Below are positions 1 through 24,965 of a DNA stretch of 64,000 nucleotides, in pieces. Where the stretch lies: assembly GCA_018881555.1 (NCBI GenBank), contig JACAXG010000075.1, positions 2,842,300 through 2,906,299 of the forward strand, in the 5' to 3' direction. The DNA comes from Amblyornis subalaris (taxonomy: Eukaryota > Chordata > Aves > Passeriformes > Ptilonorhynchidae). The notes beneath the pieces are model-generated. The model was not told where the DNA came from. It worked only from the letters and a program-made list of their open reading frames with translations, and searched no databases. How positions within the stretch are numbered: the stretch's first letter is position 1; every line of letters begins with the position of its first letter. The position numbers were made by a program, and so were the translations under genes.

Positions 1-781
1 ATAAAAAATAATGGAAGTAGGTAATGACAAATGCTCCCTTCATCCGTGATGTGTCTTTAGAGGCTGTTTGATTCTACTGTTCCTGAAGGTGATAAACTTT
101 GGTAAAGTGAGGTTTGCAGGAGTGCTGGTTTAAGCATAATCTGGCTGAATTCTGGTGACCTGGACAATGACTAATGGAATCCAGGTTAGGCCGGTGGTGT
201 GGGATTGTAATTTGGTGNTTTTTTTCCTTAGAAACAAAGTCTCATTTAACATTTTTTTTCCTTATTACATATATTCTGCTTAAATATTTATAAAAATACC
301 TGAAGAGCTAGAAAGCTCATGACTAAAATTATATGAAGAGTAATGGTGGGCTGTCATCAAGAAAGAAGTCTTAAGCAGCAAAAATTCCAATAAAGAAGAT
401 TGAAATAAGGCTTAATTCACAATCTGTGTCCCAGTAAGGGAATTGGAGTCCAGCCTCAAATAGAATAGTTGAAATCTGCTTTATGGTATTTCAATTCTGA
501 GTTTTGGAACCGTGCTGAGGAGATTTTTCTCTGCTGGCAGTTCAAGACTAGAACTGTGCTCAGTTCTGGTTCAGTGGAGCTGCCTGGCATCAGTTAATGG
601 AACAGACACCAACAAACACAGCTTTGTGCATTTTCTAAAGATGTCCTACTTCCTTGAGGGCCCTGAAATAAAGGCAACATATTGAAGACATTGTGTAAAT
701 CACTTCTGCATCAGTAATCTTTTGTGGCACAACATTTTAAACCATTTGCATAACAAAGGCGTTTTTAAACCATCTCCACAG
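1..781 (+). other. ASPA intron, 3' part
   Basis: AT-rich sequence upstream of the first visible ASPA exon. It ends in the acceptor CCACAG at 776-781. I looked for the zinc-ligand exon (the DLHNTTSNMG region) and did not find it, so that exon lies before the window. Nothing else was recognised here. Confidence 0.75.
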
Positions 782-2869
782 AACGCTTTGGCTCCAGAAC
801 CTTGTCCTGTTCTGCTGATTGAACATCCCAGCCTGAAATATGCAACAACTCGATCTGTAGCAAAACATCCTGTTGGTAAATATGAAATCTAAAGACTATT
901 TCAACCCACCACAAANGATTTTAAAATATGGCTGTTCTCAGATGTGTTTAGTTCACTAATTTATGCAGAGTGCTCTGATCACCAGGAGCTGTTTGTTTGA
1001 CAATATATTTACCAAAATGAATGTATGTGATTATCCATTCTTGTAAAGAGTTCTGATTTACAAAATCAGTTCTGGCTTACAAAACACAGAAGCCAGATGG
1101 AAATCCTTAAACTCAATTAACCCACTTTTTGCAGAAAATATTTATAATATATGAGAAGGACTTGCTTGCCTTAAAATACCACATAACTCTGTGCCTTCCA
1201 ATCCCTCTTAAACATTCAACACTGACCCCTCAGACATCTATTTTTGCTGTGCAATGTAAGCATGTGCTGTATGCTGGTGACATTAAATGACATTTCTAAT
1301 CTCCCTCATCTCCAAACAGGTGTCGAGGTGGGGCCTCAGCCACAAGGTGTTGCTAGAGCTGACATTTTGGACAAAATGAGGAAGATTGTCAAACATNGCC
1401 TTGATTTTGTGCAACTTTTTAATGAAGGTAATGAGAGATTATAGCCTCCTGTGTCACATCAGTGGACTATTTCAGGAGAATATTTAAAAAAAATAGGTTG
1501 GGCTACAACATTTTACAGTTAAACAGGTAAAGGGTGGGGGGAGAATCGTTCTCTAAAAGTTAAATCTGCACTATCTAAAATACATTCTGACAAAATGAGT
1601 GTTTAAAGTTATTTCAGAGTATATTTTGTCAGTGAGGTGTTTTTTTCTTTTTTGGAAATAGAAGGAAAAATAATGCAGTTATGCATGTCAGAATTTCCAT
1701 TATTGTGCTGGAATGGTAAAGATTAAATACCACTGATACCATTCTGTGCTGTACAACACTAGCGAACACAGGCCTTTCATTGATTCCTCCATCTGCAAAA
1801 TAGGTCTTTTTAAGTGAAAAGTCACATTTCAGTAGCAAATTTAGACCTGGACCTCTTATGCCCCAATACATGACTGAACAATCTTTCTGCAGCTTGGCTT
1901 TGAGGGCACAACCTGGTGATTTGAGCCATTTTATAGAGAATAAATAATGCAACGTTCTTTTTAACCAGCAGTTTTTCATCTTGACATTAAATTGCATTTA
2001 TTCTTTCTAGGAAAGGAATTTCCACCATGCACAATCGAGGTTTTTAAAATAATGGAGAAAGTTGATTATCCCAGGAATAAGAATGGTGAAATTATTGCTA
2101 TAATTCATCCTAAACTACAGGTAAATTCTAGAATAGTTTCCATTTGTGACATTTTCTACTTATTCCTGTGTTGCTTCTGCTACATTGTTGATATTTTAGT
2201 AATAAATATTTAAAACGCCAATATTGCCAATGGGTTTTATCGAATACTTTAGAGCTTCCCTAGGGTTAAGTTCTCTCACTAAGGTCATACATTCATTATT
2301 TCAGGAACTGTCTTGGGAATCTCTGAATCTAAAATCACTGTTGAACCTAAAACTAAAGAGAGAAGAAGACAGTAGGATAGATTTATATTTTAAAATATAA
2401 GCTAACTTTTAATTCTAAAATGAGGGTCTGTTTTCAATCGGTTGTGAGCATGTGCAGTTTCCTTCTAGTTCACTTTACCAGTGAATTCTGAAACAAGGGC
2501 CAGACACACATAATTACATATTAAAATTAAAGGAATTATTTTAAAAGCTTTTGCCATAAACTGCAGAAATTAGCATAATTAGCATTAACTCAGGAATCAC
2601 ATAAAATATACAAAAACTTGAAAGTAAATATATTCTATTTATTTTCTTTCCCTAAGGATCAAGACTGGCAGCCAGTGAACAATGGTGATCCTCTATTTTT
2701 GACTCTTGATGGAGAAGTAATTCCATATCAAGGGAACTGTACAGTCTATCCAACATTTATTAATGAAGCTGCATATTATGAAAAGAAACAAGCTTTTGTA
2801 AAAACAGAGAAAATTAAACTCACTGCAAAACACCTCAGGTCATCAGTCTCACACCAGAGCACTTCTTAA
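782..2869 (+). CDS. ASPA: Aspartoacylase, 3' four coding exons (5' end outside window)
   Basis: Zinc-dependent cytosolic enzyme that splits N-acetyl-aspartate into acetate and aspartate. The visible coding exons are 782-875, 1320-1427, 2011-2120 and 2657-2869. Their lengths (94, 108, 110 nt, then the terminal exon) and phases equal those I recall for human ASPA exons 3-6, with AG/GT at every border. The translation carries [24 protein letters not shown] and NEAAYYEKK, which hold the counterparts of human Arg168, Glu178 and Tyr288 in the substrate site. The zinc ligands His21, Glu24 and His116 lie in the first two exons, before base 1. The stop is TAA at 2867-2869. One ambiguous base (1397) leaves an unknown residue where human has Ala in KHALDF. 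No exon was recognised in 1-781. The gene is tail-to-tail with TRPV3. Confidence 0.96.
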
Positions 2870-2944
2870 GAGCTGATTACAGATTTTTCGTACAAAAAGT
2901 GGGATTCTTTGTTAAATCCAGAGTCATTCAGTAGTAATTCATGG

Positions 2945-2954
2945 AATAAATAAA
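2945..2954 (+). terminator. Candidate proximal poly(A) signal of ASPA
   Basis: Two overlapping AATAAA hexamers (AATAAATAAA) start about 75 nt after the ASPA stop codon. Position and strand suit a proximal cleavage site. A second pair exists near 3882. Confidence 0.5.
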
Positions 2955-3881
2955 TGCAGAATCTAATTTTAAATTGTACTTTAATTAACCTTGCTGAGCA
3001 CTTTTGAGACCTGTTGTCATAATGCTGATTATGACTCCTGTTTATTGTTCTAATAGACTCCTATAGATGCAAAGAATTTATAAATATTTTTATGAAGTTT
3101 TTTATGAAGCAGCTCATCCACAAAACCACATTATATGTAAAAATTACAGCTTTTCTACTTCATAAACCCAAACCTCAATAACCAACGCTTTTTAAAATGG
3201 GTTGATCCTTGAAATTAATTCCTCAGGTAAATATACAAAGTGTGAGACAAAGGAAAAGCTGGGCACAGAGAAACAGAGTGAGGATGTGTATAATAAATGG
3301 AATTATCTGCACATGTGACTGACCCCCAGTGTGCTGAAGTGGAAGCCTTTGGGTTTGTTNTGTTTTTCTTTTTATACTTACAAAGATAAAAATAAGCTAA
3401 AAAAACAGGATTTCAGAGAAATATACTCTAAAAAGCTTTACATTTCATTTTAGTGTATTACACAATTAATTCAAACTGTTTCTGATTTAAGGCAAGATTT
3501 AGGCAATTACTGTGGTTTTGATGAAGAGCAGTGCACAAACCATACCTGAGAAGTTCAGAATGGAAATTAAGAATTCCATATGGGGAGACTTCTGCAGAGT
3601 TTTGAGACTTGTTCTGTATCTGTAGAGACAAAGTCTGCCATAATATCTTAAAAAGAGAAGAAATTGGGGGTTTAATTAATTTTCTAAAGTTGTTTTTAAT
3701 GTATTTGACAATTTGGTGATAAACATTAAGAACTTTGCATAAGGATACATTAATTATTTACTGAAAGATTAATTGTCGAGATAACTCCCACATTATATCT
3801 TTGAAAAGTGATGTCAAAGATTTACTTATTTACTACTAAATTTAAAGTAGTTTTTCCTTGTCTTTGTGTAACTCCTATGGC

Positions 3882-3892
3882 AATAAAATAAA
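3882..3892 (+). terminator. Candidate distal poly(A) signal of ASPA
   Basis: AATAAA occurs at 3882-3887 and again at 3887-3892, about 1 kb past the ASPA stop. It sits within 40 nt of minus-strand AATAAA hexamers that could end TRPV3. Confidence 0.4.
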
Positions 3893-3907
3893 ACACAGGA
3901 CAGAATG

Positions 3908-3930
3908 TTTATTGAATTACAAGTTTTATT
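3908..3930 (-). terminator. Candidate distal poly(A) signals of TRPV3
   Basis: TTTATT on the plus strand at 3908-3913 and 3925-3930 reads AATAAA on the minus strand. Use of these sites would give TRPV3 a 3' UTR of about 2 kb that meets the ASPA 3' end. Confidence 0.35.
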
Positions 3931-5745
3931 TCCTTAATTTAAATAAACATGGTATAAAAAGCACAGAATTACCTGCTCTAGTCATTATTCATTGTCCTTG
4001 ATAAGAGCCTGGAGACAGGAGAGGGTATGTATGATGTGGCCACACAAGGAGGGTATTTCCTCACTGAGAGCTTTTAGAAACAACCCCCCAGCTTCTTCCC
4101 GAGTTTATCCACACAGTTTTGTACCTGGACAGTGGCACAGCACATCCTTTCAGGGTTTTTGTGCCTTCCCTGTTTCACAGCCCAGCGTGGCCTCGGTGTT
4201 TCCAGTGACCCACAGCATCACGGCTCAGTCTGGTTCCCGAGAATGTGTGAAGAGGTATTTTTCTTTTGTACAAAAACTGGCACTGACAAGAATCCAAACA
4301 GACCTGTGCAGTCCTAAGGCAATGTCCTTTGTTGGCAGTTTCGGTGCAAAATGAACCAGCAAAGATGAGAGATTCCAAGACCGCGGGAATTTTTCTTCTT
4401 ATCCTCACATTTCCTACTGAGAAAGCCAAACAATGCTGAGGTGTTACATTGTCTATGGATACACATAAACGTCCTTGCCCTCAGATTCCTCTGCCCTGTA
4501 AGAACACAACTGAAGTTTCCTTTGGATCTCATCCATCCAGGCCATGGTAGGAAACTCAGGACACAGCAGCTGGAGGAGGCTGGTGGGGCAGCAGGAACCA
4601 AGTTCACCATCCCTGCAAATATCTTTGTATTATCCTTCCCACTGGAGCGTTCCCTCACTCTCTCTTCTGTCTTAAGAAAGTCTTTTGGATCATTTTGCCC
4701 ACAGCAGGCTTAGCTGTAAAATCCAACGCAATTCTTATTATCATTCAAACACAGAACTGAATTCCCCTGAGTCTTACCTAAAATAGCACCTTTAAAACAG
4801 GCACCACATGAATAGATCTGATGAAAAGCCACGACACTGAATACACATAACATGGTAATTGAAATTTAAAAGTACACAGAACAAATATTTTTTATATATA
4901 TACACATAAAATAGAAAACTAAAAATATAATTCATAGTACTAGGTCATCACAGGTAGTGAAATAAGAGCTACAGAAATGCATTATAGAGTCCTCTGAATA
5001 AAATATAAATTCTGGAATTGCATTGCATTGAACTTATTTTGGTCATTTTAGGAAGAAATACTGACTTCTTATTTTCCTGAAGTGGTTGAATGCAAGAATT
5101 AATTCAGAAGAATTTCCAATGTGATAACTTATTTTATGTAGCAAGATGCAACAGCATGGAAAAACCAAGGAGGAAAAGTGAAGATGTTGTGACAGGAACA
5201 AACTCAGAAATATCCTCCATCAAGAACTATCTTTCTGCCCTGTTATTTTATGGGGAGGCATAGACACACAATAATAATAAACAAACAGCAGTGAACTCCA
5301 CATTACACCCTGGGGATTGCACAGAGGAAAACAGATCAGGCAAAGCTACTGGGACCTGAGGAGGCTTTTTCCAACTTGTGGGACCAAGCTTCCAATAACA
5401 CTGACAGTCAATGCAAGAGCTGCAAATGTACCCAGAACATTGTTATTTCACAATAACATACTTCATTTAGTCGGCTTCAGAACTGAAATGCTTTGCTTTT
5501 CTCCACAACAAGAACTTAACTTTTTTTTTCCTCAGTGTACAAAATGAGTTTTCTCATGAATTAGAGATTCCAAAACCCAGCAGACTGGGATCACGATGAC
5601 CTTAATTTTCCACAAAAGGAAGAAATATCTCACATTTGACCTTTTTTATCCAGTTAAACATCTCGAGCCAAGTTTGAGGAGCGTCACGCAAACTTGGACA
5701 GCAATGGTTTGAGAGGCTCAAAAGTGAACCAGTGAAATAGTCCCA
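3931..5745. other. Non-coding interval, possible long TRPV3 3' UTR
   Basis: No conserved reading frame was recognised. The sequence lies between the distal and proximal candidate poly(A) signals of TRPV3 and may be transcribed as 3' UTR from the minus strand. Short open frames here resemble no protein family I know. Confidence 0.4.
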
Positions 5746-5751
5746 TTTATT
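5746..5751 (-). terminator. Candidate proximal poly(A) signal of TRPV3
   Basis: Minus-strand AATAAA (TTTATT on plus) lies about 165 nt beyond the TRPV3 stop codon and is the first such hexamer after it. Confidence 0.45.
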
Positions 5752-5913
5752 TCAGCTCAGCTGCTCTGATTAAATGGGTTCAGGCCATCAGCCCATGTCA
5801 CTGAAAGTTTGTGTTCCAGCTGGTTACAGCTGTCCAAAACAGCCACAAAGCTTTCAGCATCCACTGCTGATGCTTTTAACCTTCAGAACAGCCACATGTC
5901 AAGCACAGCACAA

Positions 5914-19121
<13,208 letters not shown>

Positions 19122-19125
19122 GTTT

Positions 19126-22100
19126 CTGCAGTAGAGAGATACCAGTTACTTGACTCCTCTTCATTTGAAGAAAGTATAGTGACCAAATTGTCTGTTTACA
19201 GTCTCTTCACATGTAAACACACAAATATTAATTTTTTTTCCTCCAAAGTTCTTCGTGTTTCTGTTGTTAAGCACATACACACCATTTCATGTATCAAGGC
19301 TGGAGGGTGACTCATGACTCATTAAATTTAATTCTAAGAAAAGTGCCATTAAAAGTGGCACCAGGAGAACCATAAATTCAAGTCTGTGCCTAAATTAAAC
19401 TGAAGGGAGCCTGNCAATCACAGTGACGGTGTGGGTTATTTAGAGAAATCTAAAGAGCACAATGACTTTTATAAGTGACCCTAAAGTTGTGCATCTTTAC
19501 AGTTAATCTGAGCAGTCTGCTTTTGTCCAAGATAACTTCAGGAAAGTGGTAAATTCCAGGATGATCTTTGCAACAGACACAACACATGAAGAAGGTTCCA
19601 GATGTCAAGTGAACAAAAATCCCTGGAAGTTTTCACTGCATTAGAAGAGCAGAAGCAGCAGAATACAACACCCAGGCTGAACTCAGCCAACCCATCACAC
19701 GGCGAACATCCAGGACTTGTGTCCTGGTGATATTTCTCAACATTTCTTCAGGAAAAAGAAAAAACCCCAGGATTCTACTGGATGGAAATCACCACCACTA
19801 CATGACACAAAAGGATCTTAATGCATGTTACCTGCTTAGGAACACCCACAGCATGAATCCTGTAAGTAAGAATGAATAACTATCTTGCTGTTTCTCAATC
19901 TGATACTCAAGGGCATCATTTTAAATCACCCAGGATAATTTGAAAGCAAGAAGGTGAATTCAGGATACATTAAAATTCACTGAATGCAAACCCAGTAACA
20001 TTTATGAGGTCAGGGACCCATTCCCAAGGAAATGAGGGGAGTGCCCTCCATACCCAAGGACAAATGGTAAAAATAATTTGCCTGCAAGCTTGAACAAAAT
20101 GAACTACACATTTTTTCCCTCCTACTCCACTTTCCTTAATGTGACAAATGTACACACAAACTTTCTGCTCCTGTCACAGTGCTGTCAATGTGCCTTAGCA
20201 CCAGGATTCCTTCATTATGGGAATATCAAGATACAGAAAGCAGATTGTGAAGAGTNTTTGAAAAGACATGACACCTGGTATGAGAGAGGAGCCAGGAATA
20301 TCAAATACATTGGTATTTGAGTGAAAGTCTATTAATGCATAAACAACAAATGTTTAATTACGGCAATCTTCAATCCCAAATGCAGGGAACTGAGAATTTA
20401 CAGGGCCCAAACACTCCTAAGTGCAGCTGTAATTTCTTGGCACTGTATGGAATAGGAATTTGAAACATTGGAAAGGACTTCTTACATTGCAAAGGTTGGC
20501 TTAAGCAATAGGCATGAAAATAAATTTTTATTGTNTTTTCTACCATTGGCAGGTGTGTTCACACTAGGAAACATTCCTAGTTTGGATGCATCTCCTAAGA
20601 ATTCATATCACAGCTTTCATAGAAATAATTTATAAAGGGGAAATATTTTTACTTGCATATAAAGTACACCATAGCTTTTAGTAAATGCATAGAAAAACTG
20701 AACTTGGATATTANACAGTGGAGGTAGGAAAAGGAGTTTTGCCTGTGCCACTGGAAATGCCATTCACGTAGTCCCCAGACACATGTTGTGTCAGTGAATA
20801 CACTGATAAACATTAAGTCTTAACACAGCTAAAACAAATGACTGTTGTCTTGCTTAGTTCATAAATAATTCTGCTATTTACTTCTTACCAAGTACTTTAA
20901 GAATACAAAGCAGTGTGTGGGCAAAGGCATTTCCCATCTCAAGGAAGAGGCAAACGTGATACTTGACGTAAATCAAATATAAGGGGACCAGAATATGGTG
21001 GCAATGNACATCAAATAGATACACAAAAAGAAGTGACATTAAAGGGAGAGAATAGGTGGAAACAGACTAAGAAGTCCAAAAGTGTGTCAGCAAAACGAGT
21101 TGCCNAGTGGAGAGGGGCACAGCTGGGAGGAGTGTGATGTTGAAGGATTTGGAGAGAGTGGCAGGAAGAGCTGGAGAAATGAAGATCAAGGTTAAATCTC
21201 TAAAGCACACAGGGAAGAGCCTCTCGTTTGTGAGTGATGCTGGAGCTGCCCAGAGATGGCAACACCTTTCTGCAAGGGCAGCAGCTCAAAGCCCCATTTG
21301 CAGTTGGTTTTCACCACAGAGATTTTAGCAATGACTCAAGAGCAGGCTGCACCTCTGAGGAGAGGTGGAAACGCTCAAAGATAGCACTGAAGTTGTATTG
21401 GATGATGAAGGACTGCTGAACCATCAGTGATGTAAGGAAGCAATTTGGGAAGGAAAAAGAGGACAGATTTCCTTAAGTATACGGGGACTAAGCTTTCAAA
21501 AGCACACGGGAGATCTGACTGTATCTCAGCCAAAAAGTCAATTTTAAACGAGATCTCAGTCTGCACAAGTAAATAACTGCAGGCACAAGAGCAGAAGTAC
21601 CTTGTTCCACTGCTGAGGTAGCGTCTGTTTCAGTTTTAATCATGATTAATTGTACACTAAGATGAAAACTAAGCTGGGCTTTCATCAGCAGCTTCCAGTG
21701 CACTATCATTTTCTGTAATCTATGACAGATGGAGAAAAATAGTGCAACAGCCTGAAAAGTGTCAGATCTAAGTAGTGTAGCTTATGTAACCTGATACAGT
21801 GTTGTCTTTTGTTGTGACTATTTTCTACTCCGATTATCTGCTTAATTGTTACAGGCCATCAGAGAAGTGGCTTATTTGAAGTGGGCAGCAAGACAAAAAC
21901 ACTGCATTGATTTATAGTATTAAGAATTACTTTGAAGGGGATCTGAGGACATTGAGGACTTGGTATCTGACCTCCAGCATGTTGGGGATACGAAAATGGT
22001 ATTTATCTGTAACGGTGAATGGGATTCTGCCATTCCTACAGTAAGTGGCACTTTGAACACTATCACAGACTCACCTTTTGCTTATCTGAGAACAAGAAAA

Positions 22101-22740
22101 ATCATCCATATCTATATCTTTATAATTCAATAACATTATATATGATCTGGCTAAGGAGAGAACCCTACAAATCAGAAGAAACACTCAGCTGTGATATTGT
22201 GGCACAAAGGTCTCTCCTTCCCTAGGGGCAGAGGAGAGGAAGTGACTACCAATAGCAGTTTCATTCATAGGTTCCTCAGACAGACCATGACACTTTCCAG
22301 CACCTACGACCTAATTCTTACTGGCTCATAAAAAAGAAATCCCCTCCCGGAGGGGAAAGCTGATAAAACTTGATTCTGACTTTTGTGCATTATTTACAGT
22401 ACAATGAGTCCTATCAGCAGGAAGTTACACTTGATAGAAAGAGTTTCATCTTTCTGTAAGATTTTTAAAATTTTGGGGGGCATTAGTAGACATCAGGTGC
22501 TATCAAAAATTTTCTTTCTGGTGAGAAAATTTTACTTTCCCTATGAAGATTTTTCCTAATAGAAATTTTAATAGACTCTGAAGAGCAATGTTTTTCCCTG
22601 AGGAAAAATTTTTAAGATTATTTCCTTGCCTATTTCTGAATTAAATAATAATAATAAATTTAAGTGAGTTGAAATAAAAGCCTATTCTACTAGGCTAGGA
22701 TTTTACTTTCAATGGTCACTACAGTAGCTGAAACTTTCAG
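19126..22740. other. Non-coding sequence upstream of TRPV3
   Basis: Starts at the acceptor (TGCAG, AG at 19127-19126) of the first TRPV3 coding exon, which shows that at least one 5' untranslated exon lies further upstream on the minus strand. No coding exon was recognised. The sequence is AT-rich with scattered ambiguous bases. Confidence 0.55.
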
Positions 22741-22815
22741 TGGAAGATGAACGTATTAGGTTGGACTCAATCTCAAAGGTGTTTTCCAACCTAGTTGATT
22801 CAGTGATTCTGTAAA
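22741..22815 (+). mobile_element. CR1 LINE fragment, 3' end, sense orientation
   Basis: The motif TTAGGTTGGACTCAATCTC followed by TTTTCCAACC and TGATTCAGTGATTCTGT is the diverged 3' tail of the avian CR1 retroposon. Only about 75 bp is recognisable, typical of 5'-truncated insertions. It is ancient and inactive. Confidence 0.8.
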
Positions 22816-23049
22816 GTATAGCTTGTATGATATTACATTTTGCATCTCCTTGGCACAGGAACTAGGAAGTGCAACAGTGTTTCAGGCTGACAAACACAAA
22901 TTAAATTAGGCCTATCTTTCCTCACTTCTGAATGCCCAAGGAGTTGGCGTGGCACAGCTCAGCAGAAAGATTTACAAACTAGAAAAACAGAAACAAGGAC
23001 ANCAGAAACCCACTCTCCATGTGAACGATGGGTTCCATCTTTGCCTCTG

Positions 23050-23335
23050 GAAGATTTTGCTCTCTCCAGAAGCATCACACCCCGAACACCCACGGAGCTG
23101 CCAGAGAACTCACCCNGCTCACGACACCTCCATGTCGGCGCGGACGGATCTCGGCGACGAAGATCAAAGCAGGGCCCCACTGACAACATCCAGAGCTCAT
23201 CTGCCAAAGGAGTAAAACCACGTTCAAGCCCCAAACGATCCTAAAAACACAAAACCACCCCTCTCCAGTCATCCGGTGCGCTCAGCTGGGAAGCACAGCC
23301 AGGGAAGCGCCGAGGAACTGCGGCCGTCCGGGGTT
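23050..23335 (-). promoter_or_regulatory. CpG-rich patch; candidate TRPV3 promoter or 5' exon
   Basis: Roughly twenty CpG dinucleotides cluster here in an otherwise CpG-poor 14 kb interval. On the minus strand the patch contains a donor-like site, NGG then GTGAGT (GT at 23113-23112), preceded by a short open frame MEVS and stop. This fits a 5' untranslated exon spliced to the acceptor at 19127-19126, about 4 kb downstream. There is no direct transcript evidence. It could instead be an isolated enhancer or a chance GC-rich stretch. Confidence 0.35.
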
Positions 23336-24901
23336 TGCTCCATCTGAAATTAGGGAGCAGGGAGAAACTCGCCAGGCAACAACTCTTTACTTCATAGCTG
23401 CCAAAGTGGGATGACACACACGCAATAATTACACACTGAAGTGTTACTAAAGCTGAGTTGCTCACAGGTGACTTCATGGCAGCAGTAGAATATCTCAAAC
23501 CATCAGTGCTCTGCAGTTTACATGCTGCTTTCAAAGGAAAATGGTTATGCACATGCATTTGGGTTGTAAATGACACCCTTTATGTCATGCTCAGTTTATT
23601 ATATAGTGTGNAGCTACTCAGAAGGCACAAAGCAGAAACAAGGAAACGATTCTAAGTGCTTCAGCAAGCAAAAATTTTTGCTGTTACTTTGAAAAAATGA
23701 CAAACTACATTAGAAAATCTTATACTTTCACAGTGACAGCAGTGAAAACATGGTGGGTGTGTTTAAATTTTTCCCTATCTGTAATAGTTTTTAGTGAATT
23801 TGTCCCTGTAGCACAGGAGACAGCCAGTTGGGTTTCACATCCCTGTGTCGCTCTGTGCTGCATTTCTCAGCTTTGCTACTTTTGAGCTGNTGAGCAATGG
23901 TTGATGCAAAATTCTAGTTTGGAACATACCAGAAGTGTGACCATAAGTTTCACCGTTCTTTTTATAGAGTCTCTATTATCACCAGAAATAAAATGTTAAA
24001 AACTCGTATGTCTTTGCAGTGAGGCCTGCAAGGTGTATTTACAGCTGATGGTCTGACTTAATTATTAGATAAGGGGAACTATGCAGGCAGCAAAACAGGA
24101 ATCTTTCTCCAGTTGCAGACAAGAGAAGAAAGAGTCAAGTTTAGCTGGTTTTTTTTGGTAGAAGTTAGATTAAAAATTTGGAAGTAAAACCAAAATATCT
24201 TTGGATATTACAACCTGGATCCAGGCACTTTAATCCAGAAACTATGACTTNAAAATACATTTACAAACTGCAGGTAAACTCCTCCTGTTCATGAAGTATC
24301 TTTAAAAACAGGTCTGCTGGGTATTACATTTGCCTCAGATGTTGTGTGAAATGCCAGGAGCACTGTACTGTTCCTGGTAATGAATCAGCTTCCCAGGAGG
24401 TGTGTGGGGAAAGGAGCCATGCCTGGGCCAGTTGGATTTGGCACTGGGGGATCCCTTTGGCTGGATGTGCTGAGCACACATCCAGCTTTGCCTGACACAA
24501 ATTTATGATCTATTCCAAGCCCTGTGCCAGGAGATGTTGTTCACATCTTGCCCAATGCCTGTGCCTGAGCTAATATGTGACAGCCCAGAGTCNGCTGCTT
24601 GGATGGTCTTTTACCTGCTGGTGTAACAACTTGGAATAAGGACTGAGTTCTGCCATTCCATCCTGCCCCAGAGAGCACCAGCTTAGTTCTCAACACAAAC
24701 TGAGCAAAACTGCTTAATTAAAGTCATTCTGAGGAAGGAAATAGGCAAAGCCACGTTAAATCTGGGTGAAGGTGCATCTGAGGACTCTTGCTTTACCTCT
24801 GATCAACCACAGTAATAGAAATCCTTTTGCTAAGGAGACAAAATGAGTTTGGCAGCAAGCAGGACTTTGAACTCAGACAGTAGCTATATCTGAAGGCACC
24901 C

Positions 24902-24965
24902 AGATCTGTGTGGTTTAGCAGAATATAGGACCTAGATCTGTGTGGTTTAGCAGAATATAGGACCT
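24902..24965. repeat. 32-bp tandem duplication, two identical copies
   Basis: The unit beginning AGATCTGTGTGG and ending AGGACCT is present twice in direct contact (24902-24933 and 24934-24965) with no mismatch. It looks like a recent local duplication in the TRPV3-TRPV1 spacer. Confidence 0.95.

Noticed and set aside
22341..22355. GC-rich near-palindrome CCCCTCCCGGAGGGG
   Set aside because: Too short, with no loop space and no gene context; not supported as a terminator or binding site.
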